From IMG/VR virus record IMGVR_UViG_3300030102_008735, positions 17,422-81,421 of that record: 64,000 nucleotides of DNA; one strand, 5' to 3'. Within the stretch, counting starts at the first letter, position 1. Each line of letters starts with the position of its first letter. The notes under the pieces were generated by a model that saw only the letters and a list, made by a program, of their open reading frames with translations, was not told the DNA's origin and did not search any database. This DNA comes from a virus. The position numbers and the translations under genes were made by a program. Positions 28,947 to 38,096 of the stretch are shown here, piece after piece.

Positions 28947-29713
28947 TGAAAAATATAGTATTTATACCAAATGTAAAATTTAATGGAAGAGGTGGAAACT
29001 ACCACTACTCAATAAAGAGTTGGACACATTGGTGTAAAAAAAATAATTGTGAATTGTTAGTTTGGGAAGATCCTATTCATGATCCTAACTTTATGACTAT
29101 TATGTGGCAAAGATATTATTTGTTTGATATACTAAAGGCAAATGAAATAGATTATGATCAAATACTTATGGTTGATGCAGATACAATTGTACATCCAGAT
29201 TGTCCTAATTTCTTTAATGAAACTGAACATAAATATTGTGGAGTAATGAATGATGGATGTTATGAATGGGTATTAAGAAGTTTAAATGTTTACAGCAAAA
29301 ATGTATTTAATGGTGATTGGGTAAATCCTTGGGAATATATAAATGGAGGGTTTCAAATAGTTAATAAGAAACATAAAGATTTTTTTGATAGTGTTGTAAA
29401 ATTTTATTTAGATAATCAGAAAAATCTCTATTCAATACAAAAAGCAAACGGATTAGGCACTGACCAAACTCCAGTTAACTTTTTAATAAAAAATAGCGAT
29501 GTTGAATTAAAGATATTACCTCAATGTTATAACTTACACCAAATGGCTACAAAAAATCTATTATTTTTACATGAGTCACATTGGTGGGGCGATACACTAG
29601 AAAATATGTATAAATCTGGATGGGTATATCACTTTAATGCTATGCCAGGAAATCCTTTAAATAGAAACACAAATTATTGGTTAGAGAGATGTTACAATGA
29701 ACTTTACGGATAA
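28946..29713 (+). CDS. GT-A glycosyltransferase
   Basis: This 255-residue protein has a GT-A layout with a DxD site, YDQILMVDADTIVHPDCP, after WQRYYLFDIL. Further on are WEYINGGFQIVNKKH, a ING(G)-type acceptor helix, and a LHESHWWGDTLENM end. It resembles galactosyl- or mannosyltransferases of the GMA12/MNN10 style. It overlaps the previous stop (TAATG) and the next gene by 17 bases. Confidence 0.75.
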   Translation: MKNIVFIPNVKFNGRGGNYHYSIKSWTHWCKKNNCELLVWEDPIHDPNFMTIMWQRYYLFDILKANEIDYDQILMVDADTIVHPDCPNFFNETEHKYCGVMNDGCYEWVLRSLNVYSKNVFNGDWVNPWEYINGGFQIVNKKHKDFFDSVVKFYLDNQKNLYSIQKANGLGTDQTPVNFLIKNSDVELKILPQCYNLHQMATKNLLFLHESHWWGDTLENMYKSGWVYHFNAMPGNPLNRNTNYWLERCYNELYG

Positions 29714-30665
29714 AAAAATTGCATTCTTTACTGAAATGCCTTTTATTGGAAAGGTAGGTAGGGATCATATACACATGAGAACTGAATTTGCTCAAATGTG
29801 TGCAATGGAGGTTGATCATTATTCATATTACAATTTAGAAAGATTATTTACAAAACACACTGGGTATGATCATGTAATAATGTTAGTTAGTAAAACAACT
29901 AAGCTAAGAGATTGGATGGTAGATCATGATCTTATGCATTATGCAAGATATATGGGTAAAAAGGTTTGGTTTATGCAAGAAGCAACATGTTGGATTCACC
30001 AAACAATGAAACTACACCACCAGATTAATCACTATAATTTATTAAATGAAGTTGATGGAATATTGGCTGAAAATTTTACAGACTTTGAATACTATCGTGG
30101 TATAGCTCCAGAAAAGCCTGTTCATGTAATTCCAACACTTATGATTGAAGAACCTCTTTTAAATGCAAGAAAAGTTGAAAGAGAAGACAAATCAATGATA
30201 GGTGGAAACTGTAATAGTTGGTATGGTGGATTTGATTCATACTTAGTTGCAAGTCATTTTAAAAATAAAATAAGTGTACCTAAAATGAGAAATGTTGAAA
30301 ATGAAAATCAATTAGATAATCTGGAAATATTACCTCATATAAAATTTAGAGAATGGATATATCATTTGGCATCGTATAAATATGCTGTTCACTTAATGCC
30401 TTCAGTCACTGCAGGTACATTTAGTTTAAACTGTTCATTTTTAGGAATACCTTGTATAGGATATAAACAATCTGATACACAAAGATTATGCCAACCAGAT
30501 TTATCAGTTAATCATTGGGATTTAGAAAAAGCAATGCATCTTGCAAAACGTCTTAAAGAAGATGATAAATTCTATAAGCACTGTAGTGAAACAGCAATAG
30601 AAAATTATAACAAACACTTCAATGAAGAAGTATTTATTAAACATATGAGAAAAGTTTTATCATGA
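29697..30665 (+). CDS. GT-B-like glycosyltransferase
   Basis: The 322-residue protein has IAFFTEMPFIGKVGRDHIHMRTEFAQM at the N-terminus, a central DGILAENFTDFEYYRGI (a typical interdomain helix with the acceptor), and a donor-like HLMPSVTAGTFSLNCSFLGIPCIGYK where GT-B proteins have the ExxG/PxxS loop. The Rossmann halves are divergent. Assignment rests on pattern and context. Confidence 0.55.
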   Translation: MNFTDKKIAFFTEMPFIGKVGRDHIHMRTEFAQMCAMEVDHYSYYNLERLFTKHTGYDHVIMLVSKTTKLRDWMVDHDLMHYARYMGKKVWFMQEATCWIHQTMKLHHQINHYNLLNEVDGILAENFTDFEYYRGIAPEKPVHVIPTLMIEEPLLNARKVEREDKSMIGGNCNSWYGGFDSYLVASHFKNKISVPKMRNVENENQLDNLEILPHIKFREWIYHLASYKYAVHLMPSVTAGTFSLNCSFLGIPCIGYKQSDTQRLCQPDLSVNHWDLEKAMHLAKRLKEDDKFYKHCSETAIENYNKHFNEEVFIKHMRKVLS

Positions 30666-31861
30666 AAATAAGTTTTATTCAACCAAGTAGAAACAATCTT
30701 AAGTATTTAAAATGGTCTTATGATTCAATTAGAAAAAATCAAGGTGATCACACTGTGGAAATTTGTGTGGCTGATGATTTTTCTAATGATGGTACATGGA
30801 ATTGGTGTCAAGAAACAATGAAGAATGATTCTAATTTTAAAGCAATTAGAAATGAAGGACCAACTAGATTAGGACATACAATACTATATGACAGATTAGT
30901 TAATGAAGTGGCAAGTCATGACATCTGTATGATATATCATGCCGATATGTATTTATGCCCAGATGCATTAGATGCAATTGAAAGATATATAAAACCAAAA
31001 GAAATTGTATCATTAACAAGAATAGAACCACCACTACACCCAGAAGGACCAGAAAAAATATTAAAAGATTTTGGAATAGAGCCTGAAGAATTTAAAGAAG
31101 ACGACTTATTACATTTTTTATATAGAAATGAAAAATTATTAGGAAGAGTTACTGAAGGTATATTTGCTCCATGGGCTTTCTATAAAAAAGATTTTCAGGA
31201 GATAGGTGGCCATGATAAAATATTTGCACCTCAATCAAAAGAAGACACTGATATATTTAATAGGTTTCAATTGAATGGGGTTAAATTTACTCAAACATGG
31301 CGAGGTTGTGTTTATCATATGACTTGTAGAGGTAGTAGGTTTGCCGATGGTGCAAAAAGAAATCCTGATGGTCAAGTATTTATGAAGAACAGGGAAACAG
31401 ATGAATGGTTGAAACAAAATCAAAAAGCAACTAGGGAATTTATTAGAAAATGGGGACACTTTTGTAAACATGATGAATATATGAAACCAATTATTCCACC
31501 GAAGTATGATATAGGATTTGTCATTAATAATATCCATGAACAATTAATAGGTGCTTTAGAACCTTGGTGCAGTACAATATATACCGATGATAGTTATATT
31601 CCAATCGGAGATTATATTGAGAATGAAGATACATCATTTGATATGAATGCTAAATTTAAACCACTATCTAGTAAAAAGGAAAATGATATTTTAGTTGAAA
31701 TAGAAGGAAGATTATTTAACCAAAACGATTTTCAGTATATACAACAACTGTCTGAAATAATCAATGATAGTGGTGAAATAGGATCTTTTAATTTAGGCAA
31801 TTTAAAAATAACCATTAATAGTTTAAATACATATGAAAAGGAATTGATAGTCTGTGAATAA
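30662..31861 (+). CDS. GT2-family glycosyltransferase with C-terminal extension
   Basis: The 399-residue protein is a GT2-type GT-A enzyme: ISFIQPSRNNLKYLKWSYDSI, then CVADDFSNDGTWNW and MIYHADMYLCPDAL (HAD for DxD), and FQEIGGHDKIFAPQSKEDTD near 185-205. After about residue 280 there is an extra acidic domain of about 110 residues (DSYIPIGDYIENEDTSF) with no clear relatives, perhaps a targeting part. It overlaps the next gene by 8 bases. Confidence 0.75.
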   Translation: MKISFIQPSRNNLKYLKWSYDSIRKNQGDHTVEICVADDFSNDGTWNWCQETMKNDSNFKAIRNEGPTRLGHTILYDRLVNEVASHDICMIYHADMYLCPDALDAIERYIKPKEIVSLTRIEPPLHPEGPEKILKDFGIEPEEFKEDDLLHFLYRNEKLLGRVTEGIFAPWAFYKKDFQEIGGHDKIFAPQSKEDTDIFNRFQLNGVKFTQTWRGCVYHMTCRGSRFADGAKRNPDGQVFMKNRETDEWLKQNQKATREFIRKWGHFCKHDEYMKPIIPPKYDIGFVINNIHEQLIGALEPWCSTIYTDDSYIPIGDYIENEDTSFDMNAKFKPLSSKKENDILVEIEGRLFNQNDFQYIQQLSEIINDSGEIGSFNLGNLKITINSLNTYEKELIVCE

Positions 31862-32933
31862 GTTTATACATATATTAGGTGCTAGACCTCAATTTGTTAA
31901 AGCAGGTATAATTGTTAATAAGATGATCAATAAAGGATGGGACTGTAAAATAATTCATACAGGACAACACTTTGATTCAAATATGTCAGATATCTTCTTT
32001 AGTGAAATGAATTTACCAACTCCAGATTACAATTTAGGTATACATTCAATGTCACATGGTGAAATGACTGGAGAAATGATTATACAAATTGAAAGATTAT
32101 TGGTTAAAGAAAAACCAGACTTTATAGTTATTTATGGTGATACAAATTCAACTTTGGCCGGTGCAATTGCTGCAAAGAAATTAGATATAAAAATTATTCA
32201 TATTGAAGGCGGAATAAGAAATTATGATTTTAAAATGCCTGAAGAAATAAATAGAATATTGGTTGATAAAATATCAAACATAGTACTTTGTCCAACAGAA
32301 CATTCAATGGACAATATGATTATGGAAGCATGTGATAGACATGAACAAAAATGTTATTTTACAGGTGATATAATGTATGACTGTTATTTACAATCAAAGA
32401 ATATTTTTAAATATGATAATGTTCCTAATAACGATTATGCATTAGTAACAATCCATCGCCAAGAAAATGTTGATGATCACATAGAACAAATTGTTGATTT
32501 TCTAAATTCAGTAAATGAAAAAATACAAATTTTATTTCCTATACATCCTAGAACTAGAAATAAAATAAATAAAGAAAAACTAACTAATAGAGTCAAGTTT
32601 AAAACAATAGATCCAGTTGGTTATTTAAATATGCAAGGACTTATAGAAAAAAGTAGTTTTGTAATTACTGATAGTGGAGGTTTGATTAAAGAGGCATACT
32701 ATCATAAAAAACCAAGCCTGTGTTTATTGAAAAATCCAGTTTGGCCGGAACTAGAAAAGGCTTCTATAAATTCATGGATTGGCGATTCAGAATTACTAAA
32801 TAAATGTGATAGTATAATTTATGGATTGGAATATATGAATAAACATATTGATGCACAACACCAAAAAAGTCATATTTTTGGAAATGGTACAACATGTGAT
32901 TTAATAATTAAAAGTATTGAAGAAAATATATAA
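31854..32933 (+). CDS. UDP-GlcNAc 2-epimerase (non-hydrolysing, WecB/WbpI-like)
   Basis: The 359-residue protein (GTG start) has the family motifs: ILGARPQFVKAGII, HTGQHFDSNMSDIFF, YGDTNSTLAGAIAAKKLDIKIIHIEGGIR, PEEINRILVDKIS, VTIHRQENVD, and DSGGLIKEA. The Asp, Glu and His residues for uridine binding and C2 inversion are kept. It would epimerise UDP-GlcNAc or UDP-2,3-diacetamido-glucuronate to the manno form. It overlaps the previous gene by 8 bases and is followed by a WlbA-like dehydrogenase. Confidence 0.9.
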   Translation: MNKFIHILGARPQFVKAGIIVNKMINKGWDCKIIHTGQHFDSNMSDIFFSEMNLPTPDYNLGIHSMSHGEMTGEMIIQIERLLVKEKPDFIVIYGDTNSTLAGAIAAKKLDIKIIHIEGGIRNYDFKMPEEINRILVDKISNIVLCPTEHSMDNMIMEACDRHEQKCYFTGDIMYDCYLQSKNIFKYDNVPNNDYALVTIHRQENVDDHIEQIVDFLNSVNEKIQILFPIHPRTRNKINKEKLTNRVKFKTIDPVGYLNMQGLIEKSSFVITDSGGLIKEAYYHKKPSLCLLKNPVWPELEKASINSWIGDSELLNKCDSIIYGLEYMNKHIDAQHQKSHIFGNGTTCDLIIKSIEENI

Positions 32934-33799
32934 TGAAAAAATTTGCATTAATAGGGGCAAGCGGCTATATAGCACCAAGACATGTTGAGGCAATAAAACA
33001 TATAGGTGGTGATTTAGTTGCATTACTAGATCCATATGACGGAATAGGATACATAGATAAATATTTTCCTAATGCATCATACTTTAAGGAAACTGAAAGA
33101 TTTGATAGACATTTAGACAGACTTAGGAGAAAGGGAAATGGAGTGGATTATGTATCAATATGTTCCCCAAATTATTTACATGATTCTCACATAAGACTAG
33201 GACTAAGGAATGGTGCAAATATAATATGTGAAAAACCTATAGTACTAAAACATGAACACATACAGTCGCTTTTAAATATACAGAATGAAACAGGAAAAAC
33301 AATAAATACTATTTTGCAATTAAGACATCATCCAACAATAGTTTCACTAAGAGAAAGATTTAAGGATACAAAAAATATTCATGACATTACCTTAAAATAT
33401 ATAACTCCAAGAGGGTTGTGGTATAAGTATTCATGGAAAGGTGATATAGATAAATCAGGTGGTGTAGCATCAAATATTGGTGTACATTTTTTTGATATGC
33501 TAATTTGGATTTTTGGAAATGTAAGAATTGTTGATGTAAAAAATACTGAGACAAGTTCAAAAGGTACTCTTATACTTGATAATGCAAATGTAAAATTCAA
33601 CCTAAGTATAAATCAAGAAGATTTACCTTGGAATGAATGGAAAGCATTTAGGTCTATAACAATAAATGGTGAAGAACTTGAGTTCTCAGACGGATTTACA
33701 GAATTACATAACGTTAGTTATGATAAGATTATTAATGGAAATGGATGGGGTTTAACCGATGTTGAAAAAACTATAGAATTAGTCGAGAAATTAACATGA
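32933..33799 (+). CDS. Gfo/Idh/MocA oxidoreductase (WlbA/WbpB-like)
   Basis: The 288-residue protein has FALIGASGYIAPRHVEAIK, VDYVSICSPNYLHDSHI and ANIICEKPIVL, in which the Lys of EKP is the catalytic residue. GLWYKYSWKGDIDKSGGVASNIGVHFFDMLIWIFG is specific to WlbA/WbpB enzymes that oxidise C3 of UDP-GlcNAc-uronate. It sits between the 2-epimerase and, later, a hexapeptide acetyltransferase, which fits the diacetamido-uronic acid pathway. Confidence 0.85.
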   Translation: MKKFALIGASGYIAPRHVEAIKHIGGDLVALLDPYDGIGYIDKYFPNASYFKETERFDRHLDRLRRKGNGVDYVSICSPNYLHDSHIRLGLRNGANIICEKPIVLKHEHIQSLLNIQNETGKTINTILQLRHHPTIVSLRERFKDTKNIHDITLKYITPRGLWYKYSWKGDIDKSGGVASNIGVHFFDMLIWIFGNVRIVDVKNTETSSKGTLILDNANVKFNLSINQEDLPWNEWKAFRSITINGEELEFSDGFTELHNVSYDKIINGNGWGLTDVEKTIELVEKLT

Positions 33800-34770
33800 A
33801 AGATAATATAATAATATATGTATCATCAAAAAATAACTATGATATGTTGGAACATGAAGTACTTAAAAATATAAAACTTAATGGGTTTGAGTTTATTAAT
33901 GTTGATGACAATTCATATGATATTGAAAAGGAAAATGGTATTGATCTATGTAAAGAAAAAAACATAACATTTTTGGAAAATGAAGGCATAGGAGTACAAT
34001 GGGCAACTCAAACTTTAATTAATTTCATAAATAAAAATAGACCTAATTGTAAATGGATATTATGTTTTCAGCATGATAATTATCCTATAACTCCAAACTT
34101 TTTTGAAAGAATAAGTAATCTTACTAATACTGGAAAAATTGACGAGTTTGGCTTATTAGGATTCAATGTACTTGACAGGGGCAAATATTGTAAGAACCAT
34201 TATGAAAAGTGGAAAGACGGAGAATATGTACCAGGAATGTTAGGTCTTTGTCATTTAAGTGTAAAAAGTGAAAGTAAAAGATGGATATCGCCTAGTCACA
34301 ACTATGACCTATGTGTAGATAATTGGGATAACTGGAAAAATCCGTTTATAGTTGAAATGCCTATGTGGGCAGCTGTTGGAATAAATGTTAAAAAGTGGAA
34401 TGATAATATAGAACCTTGTAATGATTATAGGTTTCATCTTTGGTTACCAGATATTGCAATGAAATTTAATTCATTAAATATTCCAACAATTATTCTTCCT
34501 AAATTATATTGTATGAATGATCAGGACTTAAAGGAAAAATATGACATACCTAGTAAGTCAGTTACCTCAGGATTTAAACATTATTTTGGTGATGTAAGTT
34601 CAAAGGATTCTCAAAAAATATTTAATTCAAGATGGGGTTGGAAATATAATGATGCAAAAAATACTTTTGGTAAAGTTGAAAAAAAATATAGTAATACTTT
34701 ATTAAGTGATTATTTCAATAATGATCCATATAAAGGTGCTTTAAAAACATACGACTTTGGAGAATACTAA
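33796..34770 (+). CDS. GT-A-like glycosyltransferase, unknown
   Basis: The 324-residue protein starts IIIYVSSKNNYDMLEHEVLKN and shows NVDDNSYDIEKENG with CFQHDNYPITPNFFERI, a possible HDN replacing DxD. LWLPDIAMKFNS late in the chain and aromatic acceptor-like loops fit a sugar transferase. No strong family match; assigned from context and GT-A pattern. Confidence 0.5.
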   Translation: MKDNIIIYVSSKNNYDMLEHEVLKNIKLNGFEFINVDDNSYDIEKENGIDLCKEKNITFLENEGIGVQWATQTLINFINKNRPNCKWILCFQHDNYPITPNFFERISNLTNTGKIDEFGLLGFNVLDRGKYCKNHYEKWKDGEYVPGMLGLCHLSVKSESKRWISPSHNYDLCVDNWDNWKNPFIVEMPMWAAVGINVKKWNDNIEPCNDYRFHLWLPDIAMKFNSLNIPTIILPKLYCMNDQDLKEKYDIPSKSVTSGFKHYFGDVSSKDSQKIFNSRWGWKYNDAKNTFGKVEKKYSNTLLSDYFNNDPYKGALKTYDFGEY

Positions 34771-35729
34771 TGAATATAATGGTAACAGGTGCAGCAGGAC
34801 TTATAGGTTCGCATTTAGTTGATAAACTATTGGTTGATGGCCATAATGTAATTGGTTTAGATAACCTATCATTTGGAACAGCTGACAATTTAAAATTTGC
34901 AAGAAAATTTAAAAATTTTATATTTCATAAAAATCAATCTAAAAATTATTCTAATATTGATTTTGTGTTTCACTTAGCATCTGGTAAAAAGGCATATCCT
35001 AATAGCTCAAAAAATATTATGAGTCAAGAAATGTCATGTTCTGATGTGCTAAAAAATAATTCACAAATGATTATGGATATATCAAAATATTGTATGCAGA
35101 GAAACATTCCTATGATATTTACTTCAACATCAGATGTATATGGAGATCATCATGATTTTAAAGAAAGTAGTTCAGTACAAATAGGACCAACAAATATTGA
35201 GAGGTACAGTTATTCAATGACTAAATTATTTGAAGAACAATATCTTTTAAATTTATATAATGAAAATAAAATAAATGTATGCATTCCAAGAATATTTGGA
35301 TGCTTTAGTGAAAGGTCAAAAAAAGGTTGGTCTGCAGGACATATTCCAATTTTTATTAATAATGCATTAAATAATAAAGACATTGTAATTCATGGTGACG
35401 GAAAGCAAACACGTACAATGGTTTATGTAAGTGATATTGTTGAAGGACTAATTAAAATAATGGAAAACTTTGAAAAAGTAAATGGTGAAATAATCAATCT
35501 AGGTGGTGAAGAAGAAATGAGTATATATGATCATGCAAAAATGATATTGGAAATCACAAACTCAAATTCAGATATAAAATTTGTTGATGAAAAGTCAATT
35601 CATGGAAAGTACAAGGACATAAGAAGAAGAAAACCTAACTTAACAAAAATAAAAAATTTATTAGGATTTAAACAGAAATCCAATTTTAAAGAATCCCTAA
35701 TAAAAGTAATAGATGATTGGAAAAATTAA
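34770..35729 (+). CDS. NAD-dependent sugar epimerase/dehydratase (extended SDR)
   Basis: The 319-residue protein has VTGAAGLIGSHLVDKLLVDGH (NAD loop), FHLASGKKAYP, TSTSDVYGDHHDF and the YSMTKLFEE YxxxK active site. It lacks clear residues that would distinguish an epimerase from a dehydratase. It is placed just before a GalE-like gene. The ATG overlaps the preceding TAA. Confidence 0.85.
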   Translation: MNIMVTGAAGLIGSHLVDKLLVDGHNVIGLDNLSFGTADNLKFARKFKNFIFHKNQSKNYSNIDFVFHLASGKKAYPNSSKNIMSQEMSCSDVLKNNSQMIMDISKYCMQRNIPMIFTSTSDVYGDHHDFKESSSVQIGPTNIERYSYSMTKLFEEQYLLNLYNENKINVCIPRIFGCFSERSKKGWSAGHIPIFINNALNNKDIVIHGDGKQTRTMVYVSDIVEGLIKIMENFEKVNGEIINLGGEEEMSIYDHAKMILEITNSNSDIKFVDEKSIHGKYKDIRRRKPNLTKIKNLLGFKQKSNFKESLIKVIDDWKN

Positions 35730-35730
35730 A

Positions 35731-36642
35731 ATGAAAAAATTACAAAGAGCAATAGTAACTGGTGGGGCTGGATTTATAGGATCACATTTAGTTGATAAAT
35801 TAATTGATATGGGAGTAAGAGTTACTATTATTGATGACTTTTCAACAGGTAAACGTGAAAACATCAACCCAGCCGCATATTGTTGGGAACAGGATTTATC
35901 AACAGTCGAGGTAAGTACTCTAACTGAATATATGAAAAATGTAGATGTAGTATTTCATATGGCTGCATTGGCAAGAGTTCAACCATCAATAGAAAATCCT
36001 GTAGACTATCATAATGTAAATGTTACAGGTACACATAACTTATTGGTTGCTGCAAGGGATGGAGGAGTAAGAAGATTTATATACAGTTCGTCAAGTTCAA
36101 TATATGGTGATGCAAAAGTTCCAACATTAGAAGAACATCCAAAAAATCCAATGTCACCTTATGCACTACATAAATTAATTGGAGAACAATACTGTAAATT
36201 GTTTAATACATTATATAATATTGATGCAATATCATTAAGATACTTTAATGTATATGGTGACAGAATGTCATTGGATGGTGCATATAGATTGGCCATTCCA
36301 ATATTTGCAACTCAAATCAAAGAAGGTAAACCTTGTACTATTAATAATGATGGTAATCAAAAAAGAGACTTTACTTATGTAGGTGACGTTGTTGAAGCAA
36401 ATATATTGGCAGCAATGGATGAAGATATTAAAGGAGAAGTATTTAATATTGGTAATGGAAATAACTATTCAGTTAATGAACTAGTTGATATGATGGGTGG
36501 AGAAAAAAGTTATGGTAATAAAGTTATCGAACCATTTGAAACTTTAGCCGATAATTCAAAAGCTTATTTTGATTTTGGCTGGAGTCCAAAAGGAAATTTA
36601 GAAAAATGGATAAAAAATTATATGGAGAAATTAAGGTTATGA
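35731..36642 (+). CDS. UDP-glucose 4-epimerase-like SDR (GalE type)
   Basis: The protein (303 residues from ATG 35731, just after the preceding stop; an in-frame ATG 18 bases earlier is possible) has VTGGAGFIGSHLVDKLID, FHMAALARVQPS, SSSSSIYGDAKVP and the YALHKLIGE YxxxK motif, followed by RYFNVYGDRM and RDFTYVGDVVEA. This is the common UDP-hexose 4-epimerase pattern. Whether the substrate is UDP-Glc(NAc) or a uronate is open. Confidence 0.85.
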   Translation: MKKLQRAIVTGGAGFIGSHLVDKLIDMGVRVTIIDDFSTGKRENINPAAYCWEQDLSTVEVSTLTEYMKNVDVVFHMAALARVQPSIENPVDYHNVNVTGTHNLLVAARDGGVRRFIYSSSSSIYGDAKVPTLEEHPKNPMSPYALHKLIGEQYCKLFNTLYNIDAISLRYFNVYGDRMSLDGAYRLAIPIFATQIKEGKPCTINNDGNQKRDFTYVGDVVEANILAAMDEDIKGEVFNIGNGNNYSVNELVDMMGGEKSYGNKVIEPFETLADNSKAYFDFGWSPKGNLEKWIKNYMEKLRL

Positions 36643-36845
36643 AAAAATCAAAAAGAGGAAGACCACCAAAAAAAGTAAAAAAATGGAATCCTATGTATAC
36701 TAAAATTATGGTTAGAAAAATTTTACAAGAAAAGCTTAGGGAAAATGATCATGATATAGCGGAGTTGGTTGACATAAGATCTAAATTTATAGACTCAGTA
36801 TTGGAGGAACTTGATAAAACCGTTAAGGGAGAAAATGAACAATGA
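36639..36845 (+). CDS. Small AT-hook-like protein
   Basis: From the ATG overlapping the epimerase stop (36639), this is a 68-residue protein starting MKKSKRGRPPKKVKKW. RGRP flanked by basic residues is a canonical AT-hook, which binds the minor groove of A/T-rich DNA. The remainder is a charged helix pair (KILQEKLRENDHDIAELVDI, KFIDSVLEELDK). It could bind the AT-rich phage DNA or act as a regulator. Confidence 0.6.
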   Translation: MKKSKRGRPPKKVKKWNPMYTKIMVRKILQEKLRENDHDIAELVDIRSKFIDSVLEELDKTVKGENEQ

Positions 36846-37717
36846 AAAAAATAGGAATAGTTGGTAGAGGATTTGTTGGCTCAGCAGTTGAATATGGATT
36901 TTCACCACAAACAGGATGTGATGCACAAGTTATGATTTATGATAAAGATCCGTCAAAGAGTATACATTCTTTGGAAGAAACTGTAAATAATTCAGACTTT
37001 ATATTTATATCTGTACCAACACCTTCAAATCCAGATGGCAGTATGAATGTTGATATACTACATTCTGCACTTTCTGAAATAGAAAAAATAAATAAAAGAA
37101 AAGGAAATATATTTTTAATAAGATCAACTGTTACCCCTGGAACTACAACTTGGTTAGCAAGAAATTTTACAAAACTTAATATAGTTTTTAATCCTGAGTT
37201 TTTAACAGAAAGATCTGCTAGATTTGACTTCATAAATCAATCAAGAATAATTCTTGGAGGTAGAAAAAGAAACACGGCAAGAGTTTCAGAACTATTTAGA
37301 TGGAGATTTGGTGATTCAATGTCAATAATTGAAACAAACTTTGAAACGGCAGAAATGATAAAGTACATGAATAATTGTTATTTTGCAACAAAGGTATCCT
37401 TTATGAATGAAATGAAAATGGTTGCTGATGAGTGTAGTGTAGACTGGGACATGGCTGTTGAAGGATTTGTTCGTGATGGAAGAATAGGTCATAGTCACTT
37501 AGCAGTTCCAGGTCCTGATGGTAGAAAAGGATTTGGTGGAAGTTGCTTTCCAAAGGATGTACAAGCAATGATACATTTTGGTGAAGAACTAGGATTAGGT
37601 ATGCATACACTAAATGGTACTTGGAAAACTAATTTAACTGTAAGACCTGAAAAAGATTGGGAACAACTAAAAGGTAGAGCAGTTGTAGAAAATAAAGGAG
37701 AAGAAAATGATTCATGA
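36842..37717 (+). CDS. UDP-glucose/GlcNAc 6-dehydrogenase, short form (WbpA/Ugd-like)
   Basis: The 291-residue protein has IGIVGRGFVGSAVEYGF, DFIFISVPTPSNPDG, IRSTVTPGTT, VFNPEFLTERSARFDF, and the catalytic Cys235 in GFGGSCFPKD. The usual C-terminal UDP-binding domain of about 140 residues is missing, so the chain stops some 56 residues past the Cys. It would oxidise C6 of UDP-Glc or UDP-GlcNAc to a uronate. Activity without the third domain needs testing. It lies beside the acetyltransferase of the same pathway. Confidence 0.8.
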   Translation: MKKIGIVGRGFVGSAVEYGFSPQTGCDAQVMIYDKDPSKSIHSLEETVNNSDFIFISVPTPSNPDGSMNVDILHSALSEIEKINKRKGNIFLIRSTVTPGTTTWLARNFTKLNIVFNPEFLTERSARFDFINQSRIILGGRKRNTARVSELFRWRFGDSMSIIETNFETAEMIKYMNNCYFATKVSFMNEMKMVADECSVDWDMAVEGFVRDGRIGHSHLAVPGPDGRKGFGGSCFPKDVQAMIHFGEELGLGMHTLNGTWKTNLTVRPEKDWEQLKGRAVVENKGEENDS

Positions 37718-38096
37718 AACAGCAAATGTTTTTGATTCTGCAATACTTGGTGAAAACGTAAAGGTTGGAGCATTTGCAGAAATAGGAAGAAACGTTGAAA
37801 TAGGGGATGGTTCAAACATATCTGCAGGAGTTTATATTCCTGAAAATGTTGTGATTGGTAAGAATGTATTTATAGGACCTCATGCAGTATTTACAAATGA
37901 TAAAAAACCACCATCAAATGGCGAATGGAGAAACACTGAAAAGACTTATGTAAATGATGGTGCGTCTATAGGTGCAAATTCAACAATACTTCCTTCAGTT
38001 ACAATTGGAAAGAATTCATTAATAGGTGCAGGTTCAGTTGTCACTAAAAATGTTCCAGATAATACAACAGCTTATGGAAATCCAGCAAAATGGTAG
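37707..38096 (+). CDS. Left-handed beta-helix acetyltransferase (WbpD/WlbB-like)
   Basis: The 129-residue protein consists of hexapeptide repeats (I/V-x-x-G-x-x), for example VKVGAFAEIGRNVEIGDGSN and IGANSTILPSVTIGKN. The IGPHAVFTNDKKPPSNGEW loop is typical of UDP-2-acetamido-3-amino-uronate N-acetyltransferases (WbpD/WlbB). It would acetylate the 3-amino sugar made in the WlbA branch. It is slightly short (WbpD is about 190). Ends in NPAKW. Confidence 0.85.
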   Translation: MIHETANVFDSAILGENVKVGAFAEIGRNVEIGDGSNISAGVYIPENVVIGKNVFIGPHAVFTNDKKPPSNGEWRNTEKTYVNDGASIGANSTILPSVTIGKNSLIGAGSVVTKNVPDNTTAYGNPAKW

